Of a stretch of DNA of 64,000 nt, positions 45,810 to 54,805 are shown piece after piece (positions within the stretch are counted from its first letter, which is position 1; each line of letters begins with the position of its first letter). The stretch spans positions 1-64,000 of the forward strand of contig DEJW01000023.1 of assembly GCA_002353585.1 (NCBI GenBank). The letters are read 5' to 3'. The position numbers and the translations under genes were made by a program. The notes beneath the pieces were generated by a model. The model was not told where the DNA came from, ran no database searches, and was given only the letters and a program-made list of their open reading frames with translations. This stretch comes from Prevotellaceae bacterium UBA2738. Lineage in GTDB: Bacteria; Bacteroidota; Bacteroidia; Bacteroidales; Bacteroidaceae.

Positions 45810-46643
45810 ATGAAAAGAATTGCAATACAAGGCGAACTGGGTAGTTTTCATGATATAACGGCTCACCATTATTTTGAGGGCGAGCAGATGCAGATAATTT
45901 GTTGCAGCACTTTCGAAGAGGTGTTTGACAACATGAAGCAAGACCCAACGGTCATCGGCATCATGGCTATCGAAAATACTATTGCGGGTTCACTGTTGCA
46001 TAACTACGATTTGCTGAGACAGTCAGGCATGACGGTGGTAGGTGAGTACAAGACTCACATCTCTCACTGTATATGCGCTCTGCCTGGAAGTAAGTTGGAT
46101 GAACTCAAAGAGGTTCATTCTCATCCAGTGGCTTTGGCTCAATGTCAGAAGTATCTCAGCAAGCACCCCAATATGAAGATGGTGGAAGGCGACGATACTG
46201 CTGGTGCTGCCAAGTGGATAGCCGAGAACAATATGCAGGGAGTAGCCGCTTTGTGCCATGCCGACGCTGCCAGAATGTATGGTCTTGAGGTTTTGGAAGA
46301 CCATGTAGAGGATAACCCCCATAACTACACACGCTTTCTTGTCATGAGCGATGTCAGGAAGGCTGATTTCCTCAGGGCTCTTAACGAGGCTGACAAGTCA
46401 AGCATAGTGTTCTCTCTGCCTCACGAGGAAGGCTCTCTTTCTCAAGTGCTTAGCATACTGTCTTTCTACAAGATAAACCTAACCAAGATACAGTCGCTCC
46501 CAATCATAGGCAGAGAGTGGGAATATATGTTCTACGTTGATGTCACTTACGACGACCTGACACGATACCGTCAGAGTATTGACGCAATAACGCCGCTGAC
46601 CAGAGACTTGACCATACTGGGCGAATATACAGCAGCAAAATGA
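45810..46643 (+). CDS. pheA: prephenate dehydratase
   Basis: 277 residues. The N-terminal catalytic half contains IAIQGELGSFHDITA (about 3-17) and AIENTIAGSLLHNYDLL with the Glu/Asn pair; NYTRFLVM near 170 holds the Thr-Arg catalytic motif. A C-terminal ACT domain follows (about 195-272), but the ESRP allosteric motif reads QSLP (NLTKIQSLPIIGREWEY). The enzyme converts prephenate to phenylpyruvate. It is the first structural gene behind the Tyr/Phe leader and attenuator, and there is no fused chorismate mutase; that activity is in the DAHP synthase fusion two genes downstream. Confidence 0.93.
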   Translation: MKRIAIQGELGSFHDITAHHYFEGEQMQIICCSTFEEVFDNMKQDPTVIGIMAIENTIAGSLLHNYDLLRQSGMTVVGEYKTHISHCICALPGSKLDELKEVHSHPVALAQCQKYLSKHPNMKMVEGDDTAGAAKWIAENNMQGVAALCHADAARMYGLEVLEDHVEDNPHNYTRFLVMSDVRKADFLRALNEADKSSIVFSLPHEEGSLSQVLSILSFYKINLTKIQSLPIIGREWEYMFYVDVTYDDLTRYRQSIDAITPLTRDLTILGEYTAAK

Positions 46644-46682
46644 TAAACGAAATAGAATTACAATCAATACAATACATCGCAA

Positions 46683-47852
46683 ATGAGCAACATTAAACCA
46701 GCAGACAGGCTGTCAAGCGTACAAGAGTACTACTTCAGCCGCAAACTTAAAGAAGTGGCAAAAATGAACGCTGAAGGCAAGGATATCATAAGCCTTGCTA
46801 TTGGTTCGCCTGATATGCCACCGTCAGAAAAGACTATTGAGACACTTTGTAGGGTGGCTTATGACCCTAATGCGCATGGTTACCAGCCTACGGTGGGTAC
46901 ACCAGAACTGAGGGAGGCGATGGCTTATTTCTATAAAAGGTGGTATAACGTTGACCTTGACCCCAAGACTGAGATTCAGCCTATGATAGGTTCCAAGGAG
47001 GCGATACTCCACGTTACCCTTGCCTTGTGTAATCCTGGCGACGAAGTGCTCGTGCCTAATCCGGGTTACCCCACATATACAGCCTTGAGCAAGATTCTCG
47101 GACAAAAGATAGTAAACTACGACCTCTTGGAGAATGACGGCTGGCAGCCCGACTTCGATTCTTTGGAGAAGATGGATCTGAGCCGGGTGAAGATAATGTG
47201 GACCAACTATCCTAACATGCCTACAGGTGGCAATGCCCGCCGCGAGACTTACGAGAGGCTGGTGAAGTTTGCCCAGGAACACAACCTCGTAGTGGTGAAC
47301 GACAATCCCTATTCATTTATCATCAATGACAATCCGCAGTCAATACTCCAGGTGCCAGGTGCCAAGGACTGTTGCATAGAGTTCAACTCCATGTCTAAGT
47401 CGCACAATATGCCTGGATGGCGCGTCGGTATGGTGGCAACAAATTCAGAGTTTATATCATGGATACTGAAGATAAAGTCGAATATTGATTCCGGCACGTT
47501 CCGTGGCATACAGCTCGCTGCCGCTGAGGCTTATCACAATGATGATGACTGGCATAGAGAAAATAACTATACCAACTACAAGCGCAGAAGGGTTATTGCC
47601 GAACAGATAATGGACGTTCTGGAGTGCAAATATGACAAGAACTCCGTGGGTATGTTCCTCTGGGGCAAGATACCTGAGAAGTACGCCACATGTGAGGAAC
47701 TGACAGAGAAGATTCTGCATGAGGCACGTGTGTTCATCACTCCGGGCTTTATCTTCGGCAGCAACGGCGAGAGATACATACGTATTTCCCTTTGTGCTAA
47801 GGATAATAAGATAAAAGAGGCTTTAGAGAGAATAAAAGCCGTAATGCAATAA
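46683..47852 (+). CDS. class I/II aminotransferase, likely aromatic
   Basis: 389 residues, PLP fold type I. MSKSHNMPGWRVGM places the PLP lysine near residue 239, with the usual Asn and Tyr anchors (VVVNDNPYSFI, about 203-213) and the terminal GSNGERYIRISL carrying the substrate Arg. In this operon between prephenate dehydratase and DAHP synthase it is best read as transaminating phenylpyruvate and 4-hydroxyphenylpyruvate. Sequence resembles the broad aspartate/LL-diaminopimelate aminotransferase group, so substrate is inferred from context. Confidence 0.85.
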   Translation: MSNIKPADRLSSVQEYYFSRKLKEVAKMNAEGKDIISLAIGSPDMPPSEKTIETLCRVAYDPNAHGYQPTVGTPELREAMAYFYKRWYNVDLDPKTEIQPMIGSKEAILHVTLALCNPGDEVLVPNPGYPTYTALSKILGQKIVNYDLLENDGWQPDFDSLEKMDLSRVKIMWTNYPNMPTGGNARRETYERLVKFAQEHNLVVVNDNPYSFIINDNPQSILQVPGAKDCCIEFNSMSKSHNMPGWRVGMVATNSEFISWILKIKSNIDSGTFRGIQLAAAEAYHNDDDWHRENNYTNYKRRRVIAEQIMDVLECKYDKNSVGMFLWGKIPEKYATCEELTEKILHEARVFITPGFIFGSNGERYIRISLCAKDNKIKEALERIKAVMQ

Positions 47853-47883
47853 TAATAAACAAATAAATAACAACATAAAGACA

Positions 47884-48954
47884 ATGGAATTAGAACTTGA
47901 ACTTGAACCATTAAACTTACCAAGTGACCAGACACGCCCCTTCGTCATCGCAGGACCATGTTCGGCTGAGACAGAAGAGCAAGTAATGACAACAGCAAGA
48001 CAACTTGCCGAAAAGGGATGCCACATGTTCCGTGCAGGCGTGTGGAAACCACGTACCAAGCCAGGTGGCTTTGAGGGTCATGGCGAACCAGCCCTGAAGT
48101 GGATGGTAGAGGTGAAGCAGGAAACAGGAATGCTGATAGGCACTGAGGTGGCAACACCTGAGCATGTGGAGCTTGCCATGAAGTATGGCGTGGATATACT
48201 GTGGATTGGTGCACGCACATCGGCTAACCCGTTCGCTATGCAGCAACTGTCTGATGCCATGGTTGGTGTCGATGTTCCTGTCATGGTTAAGAATCCCGTA
48301 AATCCTGATTTGGAACTGTGGATAGGTGCTCTGCAGCGTATCAATAAGGCTGGTGTCAAGAAGCTGGCTGCCATCCATCGTGGTTTCTCTTCTTTCGAGA
48401 AGTCTATGTATCGCAATGCTCCTATGTGGCAGATTCCTATTGAGTTACGTCGTCGCATACCTAATCTTCCTATCTGTTGCGACCCTTCACACATGGGTGG
48501 CAAGCGCGAACTTATCGCTCCGCTCTCTCAGCAGGCACTCGACCTGGGCTTCGACGGCTTGATGATAGAGTCTCACTGCGACCCTGATAATGCGTGGAGT
48601 GATGCCAAGCAGCAGCTTACACCTGAGGTTTGCGACTATGTTGTCAGCCTGCTCGTGGCTCGTCAGGCTACATTCACCACTGAGGGCATTAAGCTGCTCC
48701 GTCAGCAGATTGATGCTATTGACAACGAACTTATGGAACTGCTTGCCAAGCGTATGCGTGTGTGCCGCGAGATAGGTCAGTATAAGAAGGAGCATAACAT
48801 ACAGGTGCTGCAGACAGGTCGTTACAACGAGATTCTCGACAAGCGTGGTGCACAGGGTTCGCTCCTCGGCATGAGCGACCAGTTTGCCAAGCAGATATTC
48901 GAGCATATCCACGAGGAGTCTGTTCGTCAGCAGCTTGAAATAGTAAACAAGTAA
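47884..48954 (+). CDS. bifunctional DAHP synthase / chorismate mutase
   Basis: 356 residues. Residues 1-255 are a type I-beta DAHP synthase: FVIAGPCSAETEEQV (about 21-35), the KPRTKPGGFEG loop with catalytic Lys, and CCDPSHMGGKREL. Residues from about 262 are an AroQ chorismate mutase (LLRQQIDAIDNELMELLAKR). The same C-terminal fusion is known in Bacteroidetes such as Porphyromonas, where prephenate feedback acts through the mutase. It joins the entry and branch-point steps of aromatic synthesis in one protein and supplies prephenate to the neighbouring pheA and tyrA products. Confidence 0.93.
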   Translation: MELELELEPLNLPSDQTRPFVIAGPCSAETEEQVMTTARQLAEKGCHMFRAGVWKPRTKPGGFEGHGEPALKWMVEVKQETGMLIGTEVATPEHVELAMKYGVDILWIGARTSANPFAMQQLSDAMVGVDVPVMVKNPVNPDLELWIGALQRINKAGVKKLAAIHRGFSSFEKSMYRNAPMWQIPIELRRRIPNLPICCDPSHMGGKRELIAPLSQQALDLGFDGLMIESHCDPDNAWSDAKQQLTPEVCDYVVSLLVARQATFTTEGIKLLRQQIDAIDNELMELLAKRMRVCREIGQYKKEHNIQVLQTGRYNEILDKRGAQGSLLGMSDQFAKQIFEHIHEESVRQQLEIVNK

Positions 48955-48967
48955 TAGAATATAAGAA

Positions 48968-49765
48968 ATGAAGATACTTATTCTTGGTGCAGGAAAGATG
49001 GGTTCGTTCTTTATCGACCTGCTTAGCTTTGACCATGAAGTGGGGGTTTACGAGAAAGACCCCAAGCGAATGCGCTTCACCTATAACTGTCAGAGGTTCA
49101 CTGCTTTGGACGAGATACGTGAATTTTCTCCTGAACTGTGTATTAATGCTGCAACGGTGAAATATACCATCCCCGCTTTTAATGAGGTGATGGACTATCT
49201 TCCCAAGAACTGCATACTGAGTGACATCGCCTCAGTTAAGACAGGACTCAAGGAGTTTTATGAATCTACGGGCCGTCGATACGTCAGCACTCACCCTATG
49301 TTCGGTCCTACCTTTGCCAACCTCAACCAGTTGTCTGAGGAGAATGCCATCATCATCAGCGAGGGTGACTACATGGGACGTTGCTTCTTCAAGGATTTGT
49401 ATAGCAAGCTCGACCTGAATATATATGAATACACCTTCGAGGAGCACGACAAGACGGTGGCTTACTCCCTGTCTATACCTTTCGTGAGCACCTTCGTGTT
49501 CTCGGCTGTCATGAAGCATCAGGACGCGCCTGGCACCACGTTCAAGCGTCATCTGCGTATAGCCAAGGGCGTGTTGAACGAGGACGACTACCTGCTGCAA
49601 GAGGTGCTGTTCAACCCCTACACCCATGATCAGGTTGACCAGATACGCAAGGAATTGAAAGAACTGCTTGAAATCATAGACAATAAGGATGCAAAGGGTA
49701 TGAAAGCCTATCTTACCAAGATTAGGAATAACGTAAAACGTGATGTTGAGGCGTTAAAATCTTGA
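48968..49765 (+). CDS. tyrA: prephenate dehydrogenase
   Basis: 265 residues. The Rossmann start KILILGAGKMGSFF (about 2-15) is followed by SDIASVKTGL and the THPMFGPT motif near 112-119 with the catalytic His, then a helical dimer domain. It oxidises prephenate to 4-hydroxyphenylpyruvate for tyrosine. It is the last gene of the operon (gap of 13 bp from the DAHP synthase fusion), so both products, Phe and Tyr, are made under one leader that contains both codons. No ACT domain is attached. Confidence 0.92.
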   Translation: MKILILGAGKMGSFFIDLLSFDHEVGVYEKDPKRMRFTYNCQRFTALDEIREFSPELCINAATVKYTIPAFNEVMDYLPKNCILSDIASVKTGLKEFYESTGRRYVSTHPMFGPTFANLNQLSEENAIIISEGDYMGRCFFKDLYSKLDLNIYEYTFEEHDKTVAYSLSIPFVSTFVFSAVMKHQDAPGTTFKRHLRIAKGVLNEDDYLLQEVLFNPYTHDQVDQIRKELKELLEIIDNKDAKGMKAYLTKIRNNVKRDVEALKS

Positions 49766-49808
49766 TTTAGGTTAAAAAAACTGAAAAATACAGTTTCTGC
49801 GCATCAAA

Positions 49809-49840
49809 CTTTCAACTTTCAACTTTCAACTTTCAACTTT
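49809..49840. repeat. heptamer tandem array (CTTTCAA unit)
   Basis: Four CTTTCAA units at 49809, 49816, 49823 and 49830, and a partial fifth at 49837. It occupies the position where the -33 element of the infC promoter should be. Confidence 0.8.
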
Positions 49841-49846
49841 TATTAG

Positions 49847-49854
49847 TACCTTTG
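49847..49854 (+). promoter_or_regulatory. -7 box of the infC operon
   Basis: TACCTTTG, 63 bp before the infC ATG. The upstream -33 region is the heptamer array, with no clear TTTG. Confidence 0.65.
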
Positions 49855-49917
49855 CACACGATTTGCGCCTATGCGTGAGGAATTTTAGTACAATATGTAC
49901 CAATATCAAACCATTTA

Positions 49918-50622
49918 ATGAAACAAGACAACAGAAAACAAAACCCTAAAAACCAATATCGTATAAACGATCAGATTCGTGTTCGTGAGGTACGTGTAGT
50001 GAGCGATGATGGCTCATCTGTAATGCCAACAAAACAGGCTATCGAATTAGCCCACCAACGTGGTGAGGACCTTGTAGAGATAAGCCCAAATGCTCAGCCC
50101 CCTGTTTGTCGTATCATTGACTATTCTAAATTCCTCTATCAGCAGAAGAAGAAGGCGAAGGAAATGAAGCAGAAGCAGGTGAAGGTGGAAGTGAAAGAGA
50201 TTCGCTTCGGACCTCAGACCGATGAGCACGACTATAACTTCAAGCTCAAGCATGCCAAGGAGTTCCTCGAAGAGGGCAATAAGGTCAGAGCCTACGTGTT
50301 CTTCCGTGGTCGTTCCATTCTCTTCAAAGAGCAGGGTGAAGTCCTCTTGCTGCGTTTTGCTAACGACCTTGAAGAGTTTGGTAAGGTAGAGCAGATGCCA
50401 CGTCTTGAGGGTAAGAAGATGTTCCTCTTCCTTGCTCCTAAAAAGGCTGGACAGGCTAAGAAGTCACAGCAAAAGCTCGACCGTGAGCGTCGTGAGGCAG
50501 AGGCTGCTGAGGTTAGCCAGTCTATTGCACAAGAGATAGAAGGCGATGGTCTCGCTGCTAATGCAAAGGGCATAGATTCCTTGGCTAAGCTAAAGGCTGA
50601 CATGCCAGACAACGAAGATTAA
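49918..50622 (+). CDS. infC: translation initiation factor IF-3
   Basis: 234 residues, longer than E. coli IF-3 (180) because of a charged C-terminal tail. The N-domain starts [19 protein letters not shown] (about 13-31) and includes [17 protein letters not shown]. The C-domain includes [18 protein letters not shown]. It keeps ribosomal subunits apart and checks the start codon. The start here is a normal ATG, unlike the AUU used in E. coli. It leads the conserved infC-rpmI-rplT operon. Confidence 0.95.
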   Translation: MKQDNRKQNPKNQYRINDQIRVREVRVVSDDGSSVMPTKQAIELAHQRGEDLVEISPNAQPPVCRIIDYSKFLYQQKKKAKEMKQKQVKVEVKEIRFGPQTDEHDYNFKLKHAKEFLEEGNKVRAYVFFRGRSILFKEQGEVLLLRFANDLEEFGKVEQMPRLEGKKMFLFLAPKKAGQAKKSQQKLDRERREAEAAEVSQSIAQEIEGDGLAANAKGIDSLAKLKADMPDNED

Positions 50623-50694
50623 GAAAAAAAGAGTGCGTAACGCCCGGTATATGCGTTGCCACCATATTTAATAATTAATTAAACAAATAAAAAA

Positions 50695-50892
50695 ATGCCA
50701 AAAGTAAAGACAAATTCCGGTGCAAAGAAGCGTTTCGCTTTCACTGGTTCAGGTAAGGTGAAAAGACACCATGCTTATCACAGTCACATTCTGACTAAGA
50801 AGACAAAGAAGCAGAAGAGAAATCTTCTCGGTTCCACTATTGTTGACAACAGCAATATGAAACAGGTTCGTGACCTTCTTAACTTGCGTTAA
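50695..50892 (+). CDS. rpmI: 50S ribosomal protein L35
   Basis: 65 residues, standard length. The L35 signature [19 protein letters not shown] and the basic [14 protein letters not shown] are present. It lies 72 bp after infC; the spacer contains a possible GCGTAACGCC-type hairpin near 50635. Confidence 0.96.
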   Translation: MPKVKTNSGAKKRFAFTGSGKVKRHHAYHSHILTKKTKKQKRNLLGSTIVDNSNMKQVRDLLNLR

Positions 50893-50930
50893 TTCACCCT
50901 ATTGTCGAACTTTTTTAAAGAAACAAAACT

Positions 50931-51275
50931 ATGCCAAGATCAGTAAATCATGTTGCCTCTAAGGCAAAGAGAACTCGCATCCTGAAGCTTACCAAGGGTT
51001 ACTTTGGCGCTCGTAAGAATGTTTGGACAGTAGCTAAGAACACTTGGGAGAAGGGTCTCACCTATGCTTACCGTGACCGTAAGAACAAGAAGCGTAACTT
51101 CCGTGCTCTGTGGATTCAGCGTATCAACGCTGCTGCACGTATGGAGGGTCTCTCTTACTCACAGCTCATGGGTCTCCTTCACAAGGCAGGCATCGAAATC
51201 AATCGTAAGGTCCTCGCTGACCTTGCTGTCAACAACCCTGAAGCATTCAAGGCTATCGTTGACAAGGTAAAGTAA
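50931..51275 (+). CDS. rplT: 50S ribosomal protein L20
   Basis: 114 residues of the typical L20 fold: the basic N-terminus [34 protein letters not shown], and the C-terminal [20 protein letters not shown]. It closes the operon, and the terminator at 51308 follows. Confidence 0.97.
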   Translation: MPRSVNHVASKAKRTRILKLTKGYFGARKNVWTVAKNTWEKGLTYAYRDRKNKKRNFRALWIQRINAAARMEGLSYSQLMGLLHKAGIEINRKVLADLAVNNPEAFKAIVDKVK

Positions 51276-51307
51276 GAAACAACTAATTTCATTACAATAC
51301 CTGCCGT

Positions 51308-51348
51308 CGCAAACACAACATGCAACAGTTGTGTTTGCGGCTTTTTTT
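51308..51348 (+). terminator. intrinsic terminator of infC-rpmI-rplT
   Basis: CGCAAACACAAC and GTTGTGTTTGCG form a perfect 12-bp stem with an 8-base loop, followed by GC and seven Ts. Confidence 0.93.
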
Positions 51349-51457
51349 AATTAAAAGTAAGGATTGGTGCAATATATTCATACCTCGAGCGTTTACTTAA
51401 TAAAAGCAAGGATATTATTTTATAACATCAATACATATTTATTAAATACGCCCGCCT

Positions 51458-51592
51458 ATGAAACAAAGCTACTTAATCCCTTCTTTTAATTTTAATCCTT
51501 CAGAGGAAACCCTCGCCGTCATCCGTCAGTTCGCCTATACGTTCCGTCCTGTCGAGGTTGATGGCAGATATGAGGAATTCTGTTTAAATTAA
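51458..51592 (+). CDS. small protein of 44 residues, unknown
   Basis: ATG 51458 to TAA 51592. It reads MKQSYLIPSFNFNPSEETLA, continues IRQFAYTFRPVEVDG and ends FCLN. GC content and codon use rise sharply compared with the flanking AT-rich sequence, which supports coding. It sits 11 bp before rpe. I recall similar short proteins in Prevotella, but no domain is known. Confidence 0.7.
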   Translation: MKQSYLIPSFNFNPSEETLAVIRQFAYTFRPVEVDGRYEEFCLN

Positions 51593-51602
51593 AATTAAAA
51601 AT

Positions 51603-52256
51603 ATGATAGTTTCTCCATCCCTTTTGTCTGCGGACTTTCTTCATCTTGACCGTGAAATAGAAATGATTAACAGGAGTGATGCCCAGTGGCTTCATTTTGA
51701 TGTCATGGATGGACACTTCGTTCCTAATATCTCGTACGGCTTCCCCATCATGCAGGCTGTTTCTAAGGTGCTGACCAAGAAGCTTGATGTTCATTTCATG
51801 ATTTCTAATCCTGAGAACTACATTAAGCAGACGGCTGCTGTGGGAGCCACGATAATGAATGTGCATTACGAGGTTTTCCGTAATATATATTCCCTGAAGC
51901 AGTGTATTCAGGACATACATGCTGAGGGCATGAAAGCTGGCGTAACCATCAATCCCGACACTCCCGTTTCGGTATTGTCATTCATTATCAATGAGGTGGA
52001 TATGGTGCTCATCATGGGTGTATTCCCAGGTTTCGGCGGACAGAAGTTCATCCCTGCGACAATAGATAGGGTAAAGGAAACAAGAGAGTTGATAAAATCT
52101 CATGGTGCCTCGGTTCTTATTGAGGTTGATGGTGGTGTTAATGACAGCAACGCCAAGGCGCTTGCCGATGCAGGTGCCGACATCCTCGTCTCAGGCAACT
52201 ATATCTTCAAGTCGCCTAACCCTGAGGTCACCATTACCGAACTCTGTAATCTGTAA
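51603..52256 (+). CDS. rpe: ribulose-phosphate 3-epimerase
   Basis: 217 residues, a TIM barrel. Catalytic and metal residues are visible: SPSLLSADF (Ser and Asp), HFDVMDGHFVPN (His and Asp), HFMI (His), MGVFPGFGGQKF and EVDGGV (Asp). It interconverts ribulose-5-phosphate and xylulose-5-phosphate in the pentose phosphate pathway. Note MGVFPG where VNPG is common. The patatin-like gene starts 19 bp downstream. Confidence 0.95.
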   Translation: MIVSPSLLSADFLHLDREIEMINRSDAQWLHFDVMDGHFVPNISYGFPIMQAVSKVLTKKLDVHFMISNPENYIKQTAAVGATIMNVHYEVFRNIYSLKQCIQDIHAEGMKAGVTINPDTPVSVLSFIINEVDMVLIMGVFPGFGGQKFIPATIDRVKETRELIKSHGASVLIEVDGGVNDSNAKALADAGADILVSGNYIFKSPNPEVTITELCNL

Positions 52257-52275
52257 CCCCCCTTCTTTTTTTCTT

Positions 52276-53124
52276 ATGAAGACAGGACTTGTGCTTGAGG
52301 GTGGTGGATTGCGTGGCATGTTCACCAGCGGCGTGATTGACGCGCTACTCGAGGAGGATATCCGCTTCGACGGCATGATAGGCGTATCGGCTGGAGCATT
52401 GTTCGGCTGCAACCTGAAGTCGAGACAGAAGGGACGTGCCCTGCGTTATAATATCCAGTTGAAGAAAGACCCTCGCTACATGGGCTTGCGTTCACTTTTC
52501 AAGACGGGCGATATAGTAGGGGCAGAGTTCTCATACCATGTAGTGCCATTCGAGATTGACATCTTCGATGGCGAAACCTTCCGTAATAACCCCATGGACT
52601 TCTGGCTTGTGGCTACCGATATAGTTACGGGCAAGCCTGTGTATCATCAGGTGAAGGAGTTTACCCACGACGAACTGGAGTGGATGCGCGCCTCAGCCTC
52701 CATGCCTGCCGTGTCGCGTCCCGTTGAGATTAACGGTCAGCTGCTGCTCGATGGCGGTATGGTCGATGCCATACCCCTGAAAGAGTTTCAGAACAAAGGC
52801 TACGAGCGCAATATCGTGGTGCTCACCCAGCCTGCAGGTTATTATAAGAAGAAGACCAAGCTCGCGTGGCTCATCAGGCGACTGACTAAGAAATACCCCC
52901 TCGTGGGCGAAATCATGGCTAACCGCCACGAGATGTACAACAGCGAGCTGGAGTATATCGCAAGTCAGGCAAAGGCTGGTAACACCTTATTGATATTTCC
53001 TGAAGAACCCCTGAAGATAGGTCGCACCGAACTCAACGAGAAGAAGATGCGCCGTGTTCACAAGCAGGGCTACGACGTTACCCGTGCCATGATGCCTAAA
53101 ATCAAAGAGTTTCTTCGTCAGTAA
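52276..53124 (+). CDS. patatin-like phospholipase
   Basis: 282 residues. The oxyanion hole GGGLRG (about 9-14), the nucleophile elbow GVSAG (Ser near 39) and the DGG of the Ser-Asp dyad (LLLDGGMVDAIPL) are intact. A longer frame opens at 52102 inside rpe, but the ATG at 52276 gives the correct patatin N-terminus. Patatins hydrolyse lipid acyl chains; the C-terminal 90 residues are basic and there is no signal peptide. Function in this organism is unknown. Confidence 0.88.
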   Translation: MKTGLVLEGGGLRGMFTSGVIDALLEEDIRFDGMIGVSAGALFGCNLKSRQKGRALRYNIQLKKDPRYMGLRSLFKTGDIVGAEFSYHVVPFEIDIFDGETFRNNPMDFWLVATDIVTGKPVYHQVKEFTHDELEWMRASASMPAVSRPVEINGQLLLDGGMVDAIPLKEFQNKGYERNIVVLTQPAGYYKKKTKLAWLIRRLTKKYPLVGEIMANRHEMYNSELEYIASQAKAGNTLLIFPEEPLKIGRTELNEKKMRRVHKQGYDVTRAMMPKIKEFLRQ

Positions 53125-53216
53125 ATAATATCACCTTTTTCAGTAGTTTTGGTTAAAAAACGTAAAGGCTCTATAGAAAAATAGAACACAAACATGGAAC
53201 TATATCTAAATTTCTG

Positions 53217-53224
53217 TACCTTTG
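53217..53224 (+). promoter_or_regulatory. -7 box of the FadL-like gene
   Basis: TACCTTTG, 48 bp before the ATG at 53272, in a 147-bp intergenic region. Confidence 0.65.
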
Positions 53225-53271
53225 TAACCGAAAGATTGAAAAAGGAACAATAATTATTTACTAACAAACGC

Positions 53272-54687
53272 ATGAAGAAATTTTTACTCTCCGTTTTTGT
53301 TTTATCGTCATCGCTGTGTGCTAACGCAGGAGGTTTGATGACCAATACCAACTACCACATTGCTTTCGACCGTATGTTTGCGCGTGGCGCCACCACAGAG
53401 ATTGATGCAGCTTACAGCAACCCTGCTGGTCTTGTATGGGGTCATGAGGGTCTTGAATTGTCGCTTAATTTACAGAAGCCCTGGCAGCGTCGTAATATAG
53501 AGACCCAGATGGACAATTTCCTCGGTCAGCCTTACGACAAGGAGTATGTGGGCAAGGCGTCAGCACCTATCGTGCCAGCGTTTTTTGCCTCTTATCACAA
53601 GGATAAGTGGGCTGTTTCTGCCATGTTTGGTATCGTGGGCAGCGGCGGTTTCGTTGAGTATGACGATGGTGTACCTATGTTTAATGTGCCAATAACCGCT
53701 CTCCTTGCAGCCAAGCAGATAACGCCAGGCAGTTATTCCCTCGACTCTTATATGAAGGGCAAGCAGTATATCTATGGCGGTCAGGTAAGTTTTGCTTACA
53801 AGTTTCTTGACTGTCTGTCAGCTTCCGTTGGTGCTCGTGTGAGCTATTATGATGGTTTCTACAGAGGTCATGTAACGGCTGTGCCTGGTCAGCAGTTGTC
53901 ACAGGTGGTGGGCAGCGACCCTCTTGTTAATCTCCAGCTCGACTGCACACAGCGTGCATGGGGCTTTGCTCCAATCATTGGTCTTGATTTCCATAAGGAT
54001 AAGTGGACAGTGGCTTTGCGCTATGAGTTCCGTACCAAGATAAGGACTAAGAACAATACAGAGTTACTCAGCGTAGGTTCACGCGATGACAGTGGTGCCT
54101 ATTCTCAGATTGACGTAAAGGCTATGGCTGAGCAGATTGGTAATGAAGCAACTATCGAGGCTCTCTCACACACTTCGCTCGGTAGCATGGCTGGCAAGGT
54201 GGCTGGCTATCTGCCTAATGCCGAGACCCGTTATGATATGCCTTCCCTGTTTGTTGCTGCTGTGGCTTATGAGTTCACCCCACGTCTGCGTGCCTCTGTG
54301 GAGTATCACCACTACGACGATAAGAATGCTAAGATGGCTGACGACCGTCAGAAGACTCTCTCTCACGGCACTCACGAGGTGCTGGCTGGTGTAGAGTACG
54401 ACATCAACAAGAAGTTCACCGTCAGCTGTGGTGGTCAGCGTACCGACTACGGACTTACCGACGATTACCAGCAGAACACCTCTTTCGCTTGCGACAGCTA
54501 TTCGCTTGGCTGTGGTGGTGCATGGAACGTGAACGATAAGATTCGTCTCAACGTGAGCTACTTCTGCTCGCTCTATAGCGATTACGAGAAGAATCTCACC
54601 AACGCTTACGGCACTCCGTTCAAGGCTAAGGAGACCTACAGCCGCACTAACCACGTTATCGGCGTGGGCATCGACTATAAGTTCTAA
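53272..54687 (+). CDS. OmpP1/FadL-like outer membrane protein
   Basis: 471 residues. A signal peptide (MKKFLLSVFVLSSSLCANA) precedes the FadL-type start GGLMTNTNYHIAF then ARGATTEIDAAYSNPAGL, followed by strands with periodic aromatic residues and a terminal GIDYKF. The family forms a 14-strand barrel that carries hydrophobic compounds across the outer membrane. It has its own promoter and a downstream terminator at 54752. Substrate unknown. Confidence 0.9.
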   Translation: MKKFLLSVFVLSSSLCANAGGLMTNTNYHIAFDRMFARGATTEIDAAYSNPAGLVWGHEGLELSLNLQKPWQRRNIETQMDNFLGQPYDKEYVGKASAPIVPAFFASYHKDKWAVSAMFGIVGSGGFVEYDDGVPMFNVPITALLAAKQITPGSYSLDSYMKGKQYIYGGQVSFAYKFLDCLSASVGARVSYYDGFYRGHVTAVPGQQLSQVVGSDPLVNLQLDCTQRAWGFAPIIGLDFHKDKWTVALRYEFRTKIRTKNNTELLSVGSRDDSGAYSQIDVKAMAEQIGNEATIEALSHTSLGSMAGKVAGYLPNAETRYDMPSLFVAAVAYEFTPRLRASVEYHHYDDKNAKMADDRQKTLSHGTHEVLAGVEYDINKKFTVSCGGQRTDYGLTDDYQQNTSFACDSYSLGCGGAWNVNDKIRLNVSYFCSLYSDYEKNLTNAYGTPFKAKETYSRTNHVIGVGIDYKF

Positions 54688-54691
54688 CTCA

Positions 54692-54740
54692 TTGAACTTC
54701 TTGAACCAGCGCTTTAGCGCATCTTGAACCTTTTGAACCC
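54692..54740 (+). repeat. GAACC-type intergenic repeat, copy B
   Basis: The core 54703-54720 is identical to 18121-18138, and the flanks share TTGAAC motifs. It lies right after the FadL-like gene stop. Confidence 0.7.
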
Positions 54741-54751
54741 TTAATAAATTA

Positions 54752-54777
54752 GGGCTTTCACCATGTGGTGGAAGCCC
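54752..54777. terminator. terminator hairpin between FadL-like gene and ECF sigma gene
   Basis: GGGCTTTCACCA/TGGTGGAAGCCC, a 12-bp stem with one G-T pair and a 2-base loop, flanked by AT-rich DNA on both sides. The two genes converge here. Confidence 0.8.
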
Positions 54778-54805
54778 TATATTTATTATATATAATGTAT
54801 GTATC

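Noticed and set aside
50623..50694. L20-type autoregulatory leader before rpmI
   Set aside because: Only a weak hairpin is visible, and no pseudoknot like that of known L20 leaders could be made out.
52102..52275. Upstream extension of the patatin gene into rpe
   Set aside because: The extension overlaps rpe in another frame, and the internal ATG gives the conserved patatin N-terminus.
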